Shown here: positions 34,301-46,058 of the stretch, in pieces | How the letters are laid out: each line of letters begins with the position of its first letter | How positions within the stretch are numbered: position 1 is the first letter of the stretch | NCBI GenBank assembly: GCA_039602395.1 | Contig: JBCNJP010000023.1 | Location: forward strand, 83,769,324-83,833,323 | Length of the DNA stretch: 64,000 nt | Reading direction: 5' to 3' | Source of the DNA: Deinandra increscens subsp. villosa | Taxonomy: Eukaryota; Streptophyta; Magnoliopsida; Asterales; Asteraceae | Program-made: the position numbers and the translations under genes | The notes under the pieces: generated by a model | What the model was told of the DNA's origin: nothing | What the model saw: only the letters and a program-made list of their open reading frames with translations | The model's database searches: none

Positions 34301-35509
34301 TCAACAGACACATCGTTAGATTTGCATAATTTGGCAATGGAAATAAGATTGTTCCGAAGATCGGGAACAAGCAAAATGTCACGAAGGTGTAACGGACGAG
34401 TGTGAGTGAGCAAGGAAGAGTGGCCGGTATGAGAAATAGAAAGGTGGGAACCGTTACCTAACACGATTTCATCAGGCCCCCCCCCCCCCCCGTAGTCAGA
34501 CAGGGTGTGTAATGCGGAGCGGTCCGAGGCCACATGGTGAGAAGCACCACTATCAAACATCCAATTGTTCGAGCGAGCGGAGGAGGTGTTAACAACCGGA
34601 TTGGAGGAGGCCGATTCATTGATGGATATGTTGTGAGACTTCAAAAACTTCTTTAGCTTCCGACAATCGCTCGTGTCATGACCTGGAATGGAACAAAAGT
34701 CACAAAAAAAAGAATTGCGATTAGCATTGTTATTAGGCGCTGGGCCGGTTGAAGCAGCCGAGAACCGAGTGGGCCGAAAGGCACCCGAGGCCCGAGAAGA
34801 AGCCCGATAATCAGAATTGGGCCGCTGTTGAAAGGGCCGGCTGTTTTGGCGATGGGCCTGGGTCTGGTTTGCCGTAACAATCACAGGAGCAGCAGCAGTG
34901 GATTGAACCGACCGTTCATGGTCGAGCAGTTTGGCAAACAGATCCGGAAAGGTGATGGTCGTGTCTCGCATCTTCAGAGCAGTCAGTCGCATGTGCATAG
35001 TCGTCACCGAGTTGTCCAAGTATGTGGACAACGAGATCTTCATCAGAAATTGGGCTCTGCGCTAGTGCCAAATCGTCTGCGATTTGCTTCATCTCATGCA
35101 GATATTCGGTAATAGAGCGCGTACCGCGTGGGTTGTTAGCAAGCCGGGACTTCAAGGAGATTATGCGAGATTGAGAACGACTCGCATAGCTAGCAGAGAG
35201 ACGTTCGAAGGCCTGGTAGGAGGTGTCAACAGAGGCGATGACATGCTGGATGGGTTCCGAACAACTACCGAGTAAGGCTCCAAGGATAGTTTGGTCCTGT
35301 CGATACCATTCGAGGTGCTTCGGGTTCGCTTTGGTGGCATCGGTGGGTAGGGTTTTTGATGGTTCTTTGGTGACACCGGTGACATACGTATCGAGGCCAA
35401 GGCCAATGAGAGTAGCCATGACCTGTTTACGCCAAACCGGGAAGTTGTTAGGGGTGAGTTTGATAGGGAAGTGCGATTGAGCAGTGACTTCGATAATGGC
35501 TTCGGACAT
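31287..35509 (-). pseudogene. Gag-pol polyprotein of L1 (four single-base frameshifts)
   Basis: Gag begins at 35509, with a knuckle CDFCSIPGHDTSDC near 34660-34700. Protease is at WMFDSGASHH (about 34540), integrase at WHHKLGHP, CDACAINKSH, SDNGGEY and EQNGVAERRH (to about 33650), RT at QPPGYED and the YVDD box (about 32270), and RNase H at DSDWGG and STEAEYKA. The stop at 31287 lies inside the 3' LTR. Shifts occur near 34985, 33073, 32193 and 31572. The last three fall in homopolymer runs and are absent from the sister copy L2. They may be sequencing errors, so the element may be more intact than it looks. Confidence 0.85.
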
Positions 35510-35611
35510 GGTGGCTGTGGGCGACGAGGAAGGTTGTGAGCGCCGGTGAGAGGTGGGCGGCTGTGGTGGGATCGAAGAAAGCTCAGAGGAGCGCTAGGGC
35601 TCGTGATACCA

Positions 35612-35787
35612 TATAAGGAGAAAGGATCGTGATTGGAAATTGTGAATTATATTAACAACATCAACCATATATAATGGTGTATACAAGAATTATAATAGGA
35701 AACAAATAACCTATTCTAAGGAGAATATTAACAATCATTAAAGGAGAATATACAATAAAGATACATTATATTCTATTGATTCTAATA
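35612..35787 (-). repeat. 5' LTR of L1
   Basis: 176 bp; differs from the 3' LTR at one position (A for G near 35649). Confidence 0.92.
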
Positions 35788-35792
35788 CTTTA

Positions 35793-36322
35793 CTGCCTTG
35801 AAACTTGAACCAATAGATAAGTCAAACTTCCGGACTAACTTAGGGAGAAGTTCCGGAGTAACTTCTTAGTGCAGAGGAAGTTCCGGAGTAACTTACTTCA
35901 GAACTCTGACTTAGAGAATTTCAGCCAAACTGAACGTTCCCAACAATATAATATAAAAATAATCAAATACTAATATCATTATTTAATTACATAAAGAGTT
36001 GTATGCAAGTGATCCATGACTTGGGATACTCTTTCTTTGTCTACAAAGCGAGACAATATATAAATCATTTGCTAGACAAAACATCCCATGAATTTTTTTC
36101 GCAAATGTGTAGTGTCTAGAGGCTAGGGCTCTAAGGTCCAGTAACTGTTGCATAGTCACTACTAATGGGCAGTCACACTCGTGATTTAATTAAAAATATA
36201 ACATACGGAATTTGTGATTTGCTCCAAACATATATCTGAAATTCCAGTTTGTGTTTAAAAACAGTGAACTTTAGTAATTTAAAAAAAAAATAACACAGTA
36301 AGTAACAAAAATTGAAAGCTTA
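35793..36322. other. Flank of L1 with repeated GAAGTTCCGGAGTAACTT word
   Basis: Three copies (35824-35841 variant, 35847-35864, 35877-35894). Each is a near-palindrome AAGTT..AACTT. No gene. It may be a fragment of another LTR. Confidence 0.5.
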
Positions 36323-38761
36323 TCTACTACTTTAATAAGAGAGGATAATTAACGCCACGTGTCACTATATAACCATATCTACGCCCTTATTTTCGCGCCT
36401 TCGTTGTACCACAGCTTCCCTCTTTGAAGCCCTATTTCAATTCACGACGCCTCCTATTCTCAATGAAAATTCATTGCTCATTCATGGCGCGGATCGATCC
36501 CTTCAATCAAGTGGGTATATGAATCGTTTAGACATCAACCGACCTCCTTCAACTTTGAAAGCGCTTCTTCACCCTAACCGTAATGGGAATTCAATCGGTT
36601 TATCTATGTTCTCAATTCGGGACATGAATGGTTGTATGCTTCAGTTTTTCGTGAATTAGCCTCCTTATAAATCGCCTTCGCTTCCATTGGTGACCTGTAT
36701 CTGGACAACCGCCTCTGCTGTTCTGACCTTCATCTGGAACGTCGTCGGTGCTGTCTTACCTCGTCAGGTTACAATTTCATAATCGTTTCTTTTTTTATGA
36801 TTTTCCTGAATTGGGTGGATGTATCGTCCTATTGTTGCTTAATTCAATGGTGTTTGTTCAATTGCGATGTGATAACTGCAGTACTGTGTATTTTTGGTTC
36901 CATCTTATAAGGAAGTTTTTGCAATATGGTTCAGCAAGTTTTAATGGTTGGGTTTAAGTTTATAAGCAGGGATTTGGTGAAGTCGACACCTTTGATTCAT
37001 TCATCCGGAGATAATAACTTATAGTGTTTTCTTATTAGCAACTTGCCGTTTTTCTGCTCTACGATCTGAGGGTATGCTTTCTGTTAGTCGATTTCATATG
37101 TCTCATTCGACCATTCTGCTTCTTTAATCGCTGCTATTCTTCAATTTTGTATGCGGTTGTTCTTAGGGTTTTTGTGGGTTTTTGTTCATATTTTGCTCTG
37201 CATGTCTTCTTCCTCAATTTCTTACTCCAATGTTCTTATCTTTTACTAATCTATGTACTGCATGTGTATGTGTTTCTAAGTTTTAGGTCAAGGTTCAATT
37301 TTTTTTTTCTATCGGCGTACCTATGTTTTATGCAGCTTAATCTTTACTAGAGATTCTAGAGAGGTTCGTTTTTTTCTCCGTCCCATTCCTTTTTTTTATA
37401 TAATTGATTATTAGGCCTTGGATTTATGAACCAAAGACCTCAAATAAGTCAATAATCGCCAATGAATAAATGCATACATCATGTACACCTACTTCTATTT
37501 TGTTGTTTTATACACTTGGTTCGAGTTTAGGTAAATTTAGTGCTTCATCTTATTAGCATAGAGGATCTACCTTTTTTTGATGAATCCAAATTAAAAACAA
37601 TGATTTACTCACAATAGTTAAAAGCCATAAACAAAGTTATAAGTTTATCATAAGAAATGAACAATATTGATAACAACTGAGATAATAGACAAATATTGTA
37701 TATTAGTTTAAAATAGTAGATATTTATCATGATTCATGAAACAAGCAAACAAAACAATGTTCCTGTAACTGCTATGGATGTAAATCAGTTGGCTTATTGT
37801 ATTGCAACTTTTTCATGGTCTAACAAAATCAGTTGGCTTAATGGATATATAAATGCTCTATTAAATTGGTTTGTGTTTTCCAAATTCACTCAAAATGGTC
37901 TTCCTAATATGCAACTACAGTATTGGGTGTTATCATTGTTAAATTTTAGGTGCTTTTTTCTTTTCTTTTCTCATCTTATTCTGATTTATATTTTAGTCAC
38001 ACAACTAGATCAAAAATCAAATGGTTTAAGGTGGTATCTTTTATAATGGTTAAAGGTTTAAATCTCATTTACATACAAACGAGATAAATATGAAAAACTA
38101 CAGATCCACCGGCTATATGATGTTTTTACTAGACCACAATTTTAACACCATATTTTATGCTTATAGTTGTATGATCTTAAAAAGTTTATGAATCCACTTT
38201 AATTTCAAGAGTCGTCAAAATTAGTTTAAATTGTTATTGCATTGTGTTGGTTTTTTTTTAGTATGGTAACCTAATATATTTTTTTAGTAACTGATGGTTT
38301 CTGGAGTCTTGATTGGGCTTGGTGGTTTGGGCCCGTTTTTTTTTACCCTTTTATTTTTTGTATCCCTAATTTTATCTTTGTTTATCATCTATTGTACCTG
38401 TAATTATCATCACGAGTAAGGCAGAGAGCAATAACTTATTACATTGGTTGTAACACGTGGACGTAAGTTACATCGACCGAATCACGTTAAATTTAACATA
38501 TATTTTAATTTTCTGCAGTGATTGTTAGTTTAGAGTGTTTATGGTTAATTACGAATTCTAATGGTAACTATATTAATCAAATTTGTACACCACATGATTA
38601 GAAGAGTAGGTAACTTATCATTAGAAAATGTCCTTAAGAAGGTAATTTGTTGGTTAGTAGAATACAATTAAAATCATTCATGGTTTCGGACACCTATTAT
38701 GTCGACAAATGACATACGGTTCATGAGTACAATGTTAGAGGAACACAATATATGTACGACA
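36323..38761 (+). mobile_element. Possible Helitron 5' end and interior
   Basis: TCTACTACTTTAATAAGAGAGG followed closely by GCCACGTGTCA resembles plant Helitron 5' ends, and the preceding base is A as expected for A/T insertion. No 3' hairpin plus CTRR end was found before the gap. The 2.4 kb inside holds only short, T-rich frames that I cannot identify. Confidence 0.35.
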
Positions 38762-39261
38762 NNNNNNNNNNNNNNNNNNNNNNNNNNNNNNNNNNNNNNN
38801 NNNNNNNNNNNNNNNNNNNNNNNNNNNNNNNNNNNNNNNNNNNNNNNNNNNNNNNNNNNNNNNNNNNNNNNNNNNNNNNNNNNNNNNNNNNNNNNNNNNN
38901 NNNNNNNNNNNNNNNNNNNNNNNNNNNNNNNNNNNNNNNNNNNNNNNNNNNNNNNNNNNNNNNNNNNNNNNNNNNNNNNNNNNNNNNNNNNNNNNNNNNN
39001 NNNNNNNNNNNNNNNNNNNNNNNNNNNNNNNNNNNNNNNNNNNNNNNNNNNNNNNNNNNNNNNNNNNNNNNNNNNNNNNNNNNNNNNNNNNNNNNNNNNN
39101 NNNNNNNNNNNNNNNNNNNNNNNNNNNNNNNNNNNNNNNNNNNNNNNNNNNNNNNNNNNNNNNNNNNNNNNNNNNNNNNNNNNNNNNNNNNNNNNNNNNN
39201 NNNNNNNNNNNNNNNNNNNNNNNNNNNNNNNNNNNNNNNNNNNNNNNNNNNNNNNNNNNNN
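38762..39261. other. Assembly gap (500 N), probably larger
   Basis: Exactly 500 N. By comparison with L1, the missing 5' part of L2 alone would be about 2.6 kb (33149-35787 equivalent), unless L2 is truncated. Confidence 0.95.
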
Positions 39262-41107
39262 CCTACCCCAGCCCACTCTGATGTCGCTCCCTTGGCCCAG
39301 CCCGTGGCCTCCAGCCCTACTCCCTCCGCTACCCACCCTTCGGCCCAATCCTCGGCCCAATCCTCTTCTGACCCACCGTCCTTCCCTGCCACTTCCGCAT
39401 CCCCACCCGACTCTCCTTCCCATGGTCCCGTCTCGTCATCCACCACTGGCTCCTCGACCTCTTCGCCCTCTCCAATCCCCAACCCGCCACAGGTGCGCAA
39501 ACCCAACTCCAAATATTTTAATGACAACTTTGTCAACACTACCACCCTACATCCGCTGCCTTCGACTCTTGAGCCGTCCACTTACAAGCAGGCTCTTAAA
39601 GACCCGAAATGGCGTGAAGCCATGGACCTTGAATTTAATGCCCTCATTCAAAATCATATGTGGGAGTTAATTCCTCCGTCGGGCCATTCTCCCATCGGCT
39701 GTAAATGGCTTTTTCGGGTCAAACGTAAACCTGATGGGTCCGTTGACAAATTCAAAGCCCGTCTCGTGGCCAAGGGTTTTCTCCAGCAATATGGCAAAGA
39801 CTACTTTGACACGTTCTCTCCGGTCACGAAACCGGTCACCATCCGCACTATACTCTCCATCGCTCTTTCCAAAGATTGGCCTCTTCGCCAACTTGATGTT
39901 AACAACGCCTTCCTTCATGGAAATCTTCATGAAGATGTTTACATGGTTCAGCCCCCTGGCTATGAGGATTCCCATTTTCCTACTCACATTTGCAAGCTTC
40001 GAAAGTCGTTGTATGGTTTGAAGCAAGCACCGCGTGCTTGGTATAATGAACTAACCAAATTCCTTCTTAGTTATGGCTTCAAGAAGTCCATGGCTGATGC
40101 TTCTTTATTTATCTACCATACATCTGACATTACCTGCTATTTCATGGTTTATGTTGACGACATTGTTCTCACAGGTAACAATTCCGTCTTCCTAGACAAG
40201 TTTGTTGATGCTATTCGCCAAGCTTTTTCGGTCAAGGATCTTGGCCCTCTACATCATTTTCTTGGCGTTGAGGTCATTCCGACTTCCAACGGGCTCTTTC
40301 TCTCTCAACATAGACACATCCGTGATATCCTCCATCATTTTCATATGGATGGAGCGAAGGACGTTACGACTCCTTTAAGTGCCTTTGATCCTCTCGTTCT
40401 TGAGGACGCTACTCCGTTGGTTGATGCTCCTCGTCAGTCTCACTGGCAAGCTCTCAAACGTGTTCTTTGCAATAAATAAACTCTCTCAGTTAATGCATGC
40501 TCCTCGTCAGTCTCACTGGCAAGCTCTCAAACGTGTTCTTAGGTATCTCAAAGGTACCATCTATCACGGTCTCTTTCTCAATTGTCGTTCACCTCTCACG
40601 CTCACAGTTTTCTCAGACTCGGATTGGGGTGGTGTTAATGATGCGGGACGGTCCACTATGGCTTACTTGGTGTACTTGGGCTCTAATATTGTCTCTTGGA
40701 AATTGGCGAGACAAAAATCGGTTTCTCGCTCTTCCACTGAGGCGGAATACAAGGCCATTGCAAATGCTTCGGTGGAACTACTATGGCTTAATCATCTTCT
40801 TCGGGAACTTGGGGTGGTTCCTACAAGCACTCCAACGCTTTTCTGCGACAACACTGGTGCCACCTACTTATGTGCTAATCCCGTCTTTCATTCGAGAATG
40901 AAGCATGTGGATCTTGATTACCACTTTGTTTGTGAACAGGTCTCCGCTGGTTCTCTGCGTGTTCTTCATGTCAATTCACAAGATCAGCTAGCCGATATGC
41001 TTACCAAGCCTCTTTCGCGGGCTCCTTTTCTGCAGAATCGCTCCAAGATTGGCGTATCTGACGGATCCTCCATCTTGCGGGGGCGTATTAGAATCAATAG
41101 AATATAA
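39262..41107 (+). pseudogene. Pol polyprotein of L2 (RT-RNase H)
   Basis: Open from the gap to 40479 without the frameshifts seen in L1. RT includes QPPGYEDSHFP and the YVDD box (about 40150-40165). At 40424-40467 a 44-bp segment copied from 40497-40540 replaces part of the RT-RNase H connection and brings in a TAA (40477-40479). After it the frame runs through RNase H (DSDWGG, STEAEYKA, CDNTGA) to a stop inside the LTR. Confidence 0.88.
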
Positions 41108-41261
41108 TGTATCTTTATTGTATATTCTCCTTTAATGATTGTTAATATTCTCCTTAGAATAGGTTATTTGTTTCCTATTATAATTCTTGTATACACCATT
41201 ATATATGGTTGATGTTGTTAATACAATTCACAATTTCCAATCACGATCCTTTCTCCTTATA
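41086..41261 (+). repeat. 3' LTR of L2
   Basis: TATTAGAATC to CTCCTTATA, 176 bp, preceded by the PPT GCGGGGGCG. Confidence 0.9.
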
Positions 41262-41979
41262 TAAGAATCATTCAAAAAGGATAGGGTTTGGACTCATGGT
41301 TAGCTATCCATCGTTCTTTTTTTTTAATTATTTTTTTTAATCTAGAATTAACCATATCCATTGGAGATCAAAGCATACAAATCATACCAAAAAAAACACT
41401 TGAACCACAGGTTCGATTCACATAAGAATTTGCTATAGATGTTTGGAAATCGAGAAGAGCAAAGAACAAAGAACCAAGAGGGAGAGTTACCTTTGAATGG
41501 TTTGATTTCAATTGCTCCTGGGACGGATTTAGTGTTGTGTAGAAGCCTTGGTAACCTTCTAATTTGTGTAAAACAACAAGGAGATGGCTGGTTTGTCGAA
41601 GAACAAGAGAGAGGGGAAGGAGAAACCGTGATCGCAAAGTGAGGGGGAGATGGACGTAGATGCAGGTTTAGAGGTGTGGGTCGATGGTTGAAGGAGGGTT
41701 TTAGAGATTAGATTTATCTTTAATTTGGGAGTTACACTAAGCCCCCTAACAATCCCCTAAATATTCAGTCAAGACCCTCCACGTTTTGTAATCAAAATTT
41801 TGCATGTATACATGATCTTTATCTTTATACGTTTAACATTGATCTTTATCTTTATACGTTTAACATTTATGTAGTGTTCGGTTATCGTGATTTGTGTAAT
41901 AGATGTAACACATAAACATGGAATCATAGATATGTAAGTCACTTCACATCCAATGTCACATAAAATCAAAACATTTATA
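41262..41979. other. No assignable gene
   Basis: Small frames on both strands around 41368-41642 show no family I know. A 27-28-bp unit (GATCTTTATCTTTATACG...) is duplicated in tandem at about 41814-41870. Confidence 0.35.
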
Positions 41980-42191
41980 AGTTGCACAATCCGTGTTCAT
42001 TCGTTCGTTATAGTATTTAGTTAATTAGTCACCCAACGTTCAGGACCGACTCGACTCGTGCGTGAATGTTTGTGAACTCGATGACACATCTAACAACCCT
42101 ATTAGATGTATGAATGCATGTACGTGTGATATAAATAGTTGTTTGTGTTCGTGTTTGTACCGAATTACCTAACTTTTCGCTGGGTGTCACA
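41980..42191 (-). repeat. Start of a Gypsy 3' LTR (minus) with PPT
   Basis: On the minus strand TTCGGGACGAAAATTCC and AAGGGGATGA precede TGTGACACCC at 42191. This is the same arrangement as the chromovirus end at 59948-59980 (TTCGGGACGAAATTTCC, AGGGGAGAC, TGTAACA). The LTR extends left for an unknown distance. Confidence 0.6.
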
Positions 42192-42477
42192 TCATCCCCT
42201 TGTTGAAGGAATTTTCGTCCCGAAAATTAAGATTGCCGTTCGTTCATTGGACACAAAGAAAAGGAAAATTTTCAGTTGTCACAACTGTATTTGACAAACC
42301 CCACCCGCGTTAGTAGCTCTAACTCGACTGGATGTCGAACGAGTGTAAAATTAGCCTAGACAGTATCACCATCGTCCGTGTTAGGCGATGGTGGAAGGCA
42401 TTACAAACACAAACAGTCACGCTTCGGTTGCGAACCACATAGTGATAGCATTATTGGTCTTGCTAGCTACAATTACT
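42192..42477 (-). other. Gypsy internal 3' end and unassigned sequence
   Basis: Contains the PPT region named above, then sequence without an open frame. It may contain the other part of LTR I split by the MITE. Confidence 0.35.
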
Positions 42478-42485
42478 ATTATGAT

Positions 42486-43200
42486 TAGGGGTGTTCAAAA
42501 CCGGATATCCAAAAATTCGGATATCCGAAATTTCGGATAGTTGATTTCCACTATCCGAATCCGTATCCGAAATTTCGGATATCCGAATTTCGGATATCCG
42601 AAATTTCGGATACGGATTCGGATAGTGAATTGGATATCCGAATTTTCAAAACATAAAAAAAAGTAAAAAAAAAAATACATTCAATCTCTAAAATTACTAG
42701 TGATAAACATCCAAATTAGCAAATATTCTAATACAAGTACATTAAATAGTCAAATACCAACAAAAAATAAAAAATGTCTCGATTTTGAAGCTCGAATCCG
42801 TGTGCAACAAGCTCGATGACAAACTACAAATCGGTGGTGTAAGGCAATGAGCCAGTGAGGGTCGAGATTTGGAGGACGATGGGATCCAAAGATGCAAAGA
42901 GAATGAAAATCGGAGTTCAGAACTTTAGATCTAGGGTTTCTTAAGTTAAAGTATGTTAAACTAAATAATATATATAATTTAATATTTTAAAAAATATATA
43001 TTTCGGATATTTTTCGGATATCCGAATATCCGAATATCCGAAAATGTTCAAAATCAATATCCGAATCCGAATCCGAAATTCGGATATCCGAATTTCGGAT
43101 ATCCGAAAATTCGGATATCCGAATTTTCGGATATTTTAACTTCGGATATTTCGGATATTTCAGATTCGGATTCGGATTCGGATATTTTTGAACACCCCTA
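42486..43200. mobile_element. hAT MITE rich in CGGATATCCG words
   Basis: Termini TAGGGGTGTTCAAAA and TTTTTGAACACCCCTA, flanked by perfect 8-bp TSD ATTATGAT (42478-42485, 43201-43208). Both ends hold dense arrays of TTCGGATATCCGAA-type palindromes; the middle (42660-42990) is AT-rich and non-coding. Confidence 0.9.
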
Positions 43201-43208
43201 ATTATGAT

Positions 43209-43572
43209 TACCGTGGTACAAACATTTTACAAACATCTATTATTCTTGCTTTGAAATTATGAACTCACCAGCCTTGCGCTGACCCACATAGCATGTCTTT
43301 CGCAGGTCCTTGAGGTACGAGCACACTAGGACGCATATTGCATGAAAGTTTGAACATTTTGATTTGCATTTCAACTTTTACGTTTGACTTTACTTTCGTG
43401 TTTGGTTTGAGGGCGCGTGTTTTGCGCAACACTTTCACTTACCTTTACGTTTTCGTATTTCTTAAACTACTTTAGTGTGTTTGCATGGTTTGGTATGACT
43501 AATGAATCGGATCCTGGTTTGTCACACGCCTCGCGGTATAAACCCCGCGCGTGGAAATTTGAGGGTGTGACA
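43209..43572 (-). repeat. Gypsy LTR start (I), minus
   Basis: On the minus strand it begins TGTCACACCCTCAAATTTCC and contains CCGCGCGGGG-like words and GGTGAGTTCATAA (about 43258-43272). Similar GGTGAGT..CATAG motifs occur in the LTRs at 62063 and 63330. The MITE at 42486 truncates or splits it. Confidence 0.6.
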
Positions 43573-43680
43573 CATTCCTGCATACTAAACGCTACCTAAT
43601 ATGTAATATATTTATTACATTTTGTCATTGTATGCAGGGAAATGTTTTTCTCGTTCCCAACATTACAATTCTTTACTACT

Positions 43681-43836
43681 GTATACGTCGCCTTTTATAG
43701 CAGTTAAAATGGTGATGTGCGAATACAATAAGTTTTTAAAGTAATAAGAGAAACTATTGTATACGTCGCCTTGTATAGCAGTTAAAACGGTGATGTGCGA
43801 ATACAATAAGTTTTTAAAGTAATAAGAGAAAATGGT
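43681..43836. repeat. 78-bp tandem duplication
   Basis: GTATACGTCGCC starts at 43681 and again at 43759; the two units differ at only a few bases. Confidence 0.9.
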
Positions 43837-44546
43837 ATTATTATGTAAACATAAACAAAATAAAATGTTAAAAAATTGTTGATAGAAAAGGAAAGAAGAC
43901 GAGAGAAAAAAACCATGGCATAGGTAGACAGATATACCCAGATCCGACGAATATACCCGAAACCCGAGTTATCCGGATCGGGTATGGACTCGAATATTCA
44001 GGTATAGGACCGGGTATGAGATTGATAAATAAAAAAAAATTCAGGGTCAAGTACGGACATGGGATAAGTTGATACTCGGCTTGATACGTGACATATTTCC
44101 CGAAATAATACGCGAATTATTTCATATATATATATATATATATACTATTAAGGTACCCGCGCATTGCGAAAGGCGACAGTTTATAGTGCGTAATTTGTCT
44201 TTTGTGCATGCATTCGATGGCGACAACAATTTACAATGCGATATTCGCTTATTTTTGCGGGATGCGGGAAGACGACAATATATAACATTGTACATGCGCA
44301 TTTAGCTGTATCGCGTTTCACGACAGTGATAATTTACAAAACTCATGACATATGGTGCAACCCGTGCAATGTGGCGGAGACGGCGACAATTACCACAGTA
44401 CTTGTTTTCTGTTAGTTTATCAATCATCTCGAGATAGTTATGCAGGTAGAAACCTGCACGATGGACATAACTAAAAATTAAAAATAAAATATATTATTTC
44501 TTGATAGTTATGGTAGTAGCCTAGTAGGCAACTCGCATAGTGTATA
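43837..44546. other. Unassigned repeat-derived sequence
   Basis: 43900-44080 has CCCGGATCGGGTAT-like words, probably another MITE remnant. 44118-44143 is a (TA)n run. 44150-44420 holds GCGACAATTTAC-type words. No gene. Confidence 0.4.
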
Positions 44547-44590
44547 CTAGGTTAGAACCTGTGTATTACACGGGTTTACAATAGTAAAAT
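44547..44590 (-). mobile_element. Helitron 3' terminus
   Basis: On the minus strand: ACCCGTGTAATACACAGGTT, a GC-rich hairpin, then CTAACCTAG ending in CTAG followed by T. Hairpin plus CTRR and insertion before T is the Helitron 3' signature. The helicase relic just upstream supports it. Confidence 0.7.
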
Positions 44591-44759
44591 CGATATAATT
44601 CATAAATTTTTATATATTTTTAAGTGTATGTTGAAACGTAAACAATCAGAAGAATTTTATATAGCAAAATCTATCGCTTTTAAATAATAAGTATTTTTGT
44701 AATGAAAATTGCCTAGTAGATTACTTACAATAAAGAACAATAAAATAACATCTATTTAT

Positions 44760-44890
44760 AAATTTGTAAATATTTATTTGTATACAATATTTGATGTTTT
44801 ATTTGTCACATTACCATCTTTATTAACTATAAATAGTTTAAATCCGAATTTGCTCTTCACTCTTGACAATGTTACTTACAACTGACCATG
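44760..44890 (-). pseudogene. Helitron Pif1-like helicase, C-terminal relic
   Basis: The minus-strand frame reads FSHGQL*VTLSRVKS, then a GFKLFIVNKDGNVTNKTSN tail. HGQLYVALSRV is the conserved C-terminal helicase motif; here Tyr is a stop (TAA). The protein tail ends about 200 bp from the Helitron 3' end, the usual spacing. The N-terminal Rep part was not found. Confidence 0.75.
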
Positions 44891-45260
44891 GCTAAAAACG
44901 AAACGCTATCAAAACAAACCAACTCTAGATATATATAAATTTTAAGGTTATCTAAATTTGGGAGGTTGTTACGAGTTGAAAATAACTCAACCTAAATTAT
45001 GTTACCCAAAATTAAATAAATCATATCCCTTAATTATTTGTTCTTAATACCAAAATTTAAAACTAATTGGGTATGTTACATGATTATCTATGATTATATA
45101 GTAAATTTAAAAAATGATTGAGTAACCATTATTAAGTTTTAAAATTGATTGATTATTTATTGATGATTATCTATTATTATTTATAGCAATAACTGAGCCA
45201 CATCTGAATATGTCTAGCAATATCACCTGTTTAAGCATCTTCATTTTAAGATTAATTACA

Positions 45261-45424
45261 ATAAAAATAATGTGATATATATAAATACATAGGTTAATCC
45301 CTAATGTTTCGGGAAATCTCACTGATGCAAGGAGGTCTTAATAAAAATAATGTGATATATATAGATAAATGCATAGGTTAATCCCTAATGTTGTGGTGGA
45401 TCTCACTGATGCAAGGAGGTCTTA
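45261..45424. repeat. 80-bp tandem duplication
   Basis: ATAAAAATAATGTGATATAT starts at 45261 and 45341; both units end GATGCAAGGAGGTCTTAA. Confidence 0.85.
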
Positions 45425-45689
45425 ACACTGTTGTACTTGTAGAACATAGCAAAGGAAACATACGGTCATGAAATTTCAACATTTATCAAACCTGAGCCAT
45501 AATAGATGCATAGATTACACAAAACCACCACTACACGATGTCTTCACCAATATCTATCAAATAAAAATAAATCATAAACAAACCTGTAGCATAATCTATT
45601 GTAAGTTTGACTTTTCTTTTCATGTACAAGATGTCTTCACATTGACATGGAGAATATGGGTTTCAGAAATACACATAGCACATTATAGA

Positions 45690-46058
45690 CTATAAAACTG
45701 AATAAGTCAAAAAATTTACTTTGGATTCAAAAGCAATATATTGCATCTTTTGTTCAATAAACCGCTCTCTTGTACATGAATAGTAAAAGTACTTCATTTT
45801 TTCTAGACCTTCCGGTCTAACTTCACTATGAGTGAGAGTGAGAAAGATTGTAGTCACCAAAGAGAACATTCCAATCCCTATGTAAGTATGAATCACTAGT
45901 GTAAGTAATGAAATTAATATTTCAGAAATTACAAACATAACCAAAAGTATATAAATTAAAAACACTCCCTGAGCCTTTTCCATCTTCAATTTGGTATTTC
46001 CAAATGATCTACAATGTAATAGCACGTGAATTGCAATTAACAGCCAAGTCAAACTCAT
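45690..46058 (-). CDS. Hypothetical membrane protein fragment
   Basis: 122 codons with a hydrophobic N-terminus (about residues 1-15) and two longer hydrophobic stretches (about 30-75). I do not recognise the family. It lies in the Helitron body, so it could be a captured gene piece or a chance frame. Confidence 0.25.
   Translation of the reverse strand: MSLTWLLIAIHVLLHCRSFGNTKLKMEKAQGVFLIYILLVMFVISEILISLLTLVIHTYIGIGMFSLVTTIFLTLTHSEVRPEGLEKMKYFYYSCTRERFIEQKMQYIAFESKVNFLTYSVL

Larger units (their letters stand above)
31133..35787 (-). mobile_element. Ty1/Copia element, Ale-like (L1), complete and young
   Basis: Two 176-bp LTRs (31133-31308 and 35612-35787) with only one difference that I can see. 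TSD CTTTA at 31128-31132 and 35788-35792. PBS complementary to initiator tRNA-Met (35599-35611) and PPT (minus GCGGGGGCG, next to 31309). All Copia domains are present in order gag-PR-INT-RT-RH. The short LTRs and domain sequences suggest the Ale lineage. Confidence 0.95.
39262..41261 (+). mobile_element. Second Ale-like Copia copy (L2), 5' side in gap
   Basis: Nearly the same sequence as the 3' part of L1, in the opposite orientation. Integrase tail, RT, RNase H and 3' LTR (41086-41261) are present. The LTR is the same length as in L1 and close to identical. The 5' LTR, gag and most of integrase lie in the gap. Confidence 0.92.

Noticed and set aside
41368..41642. Host gene candidates on both strands
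   Set aside because: Short overlapping frames with no recognisable family, no splice or promoter evidence.
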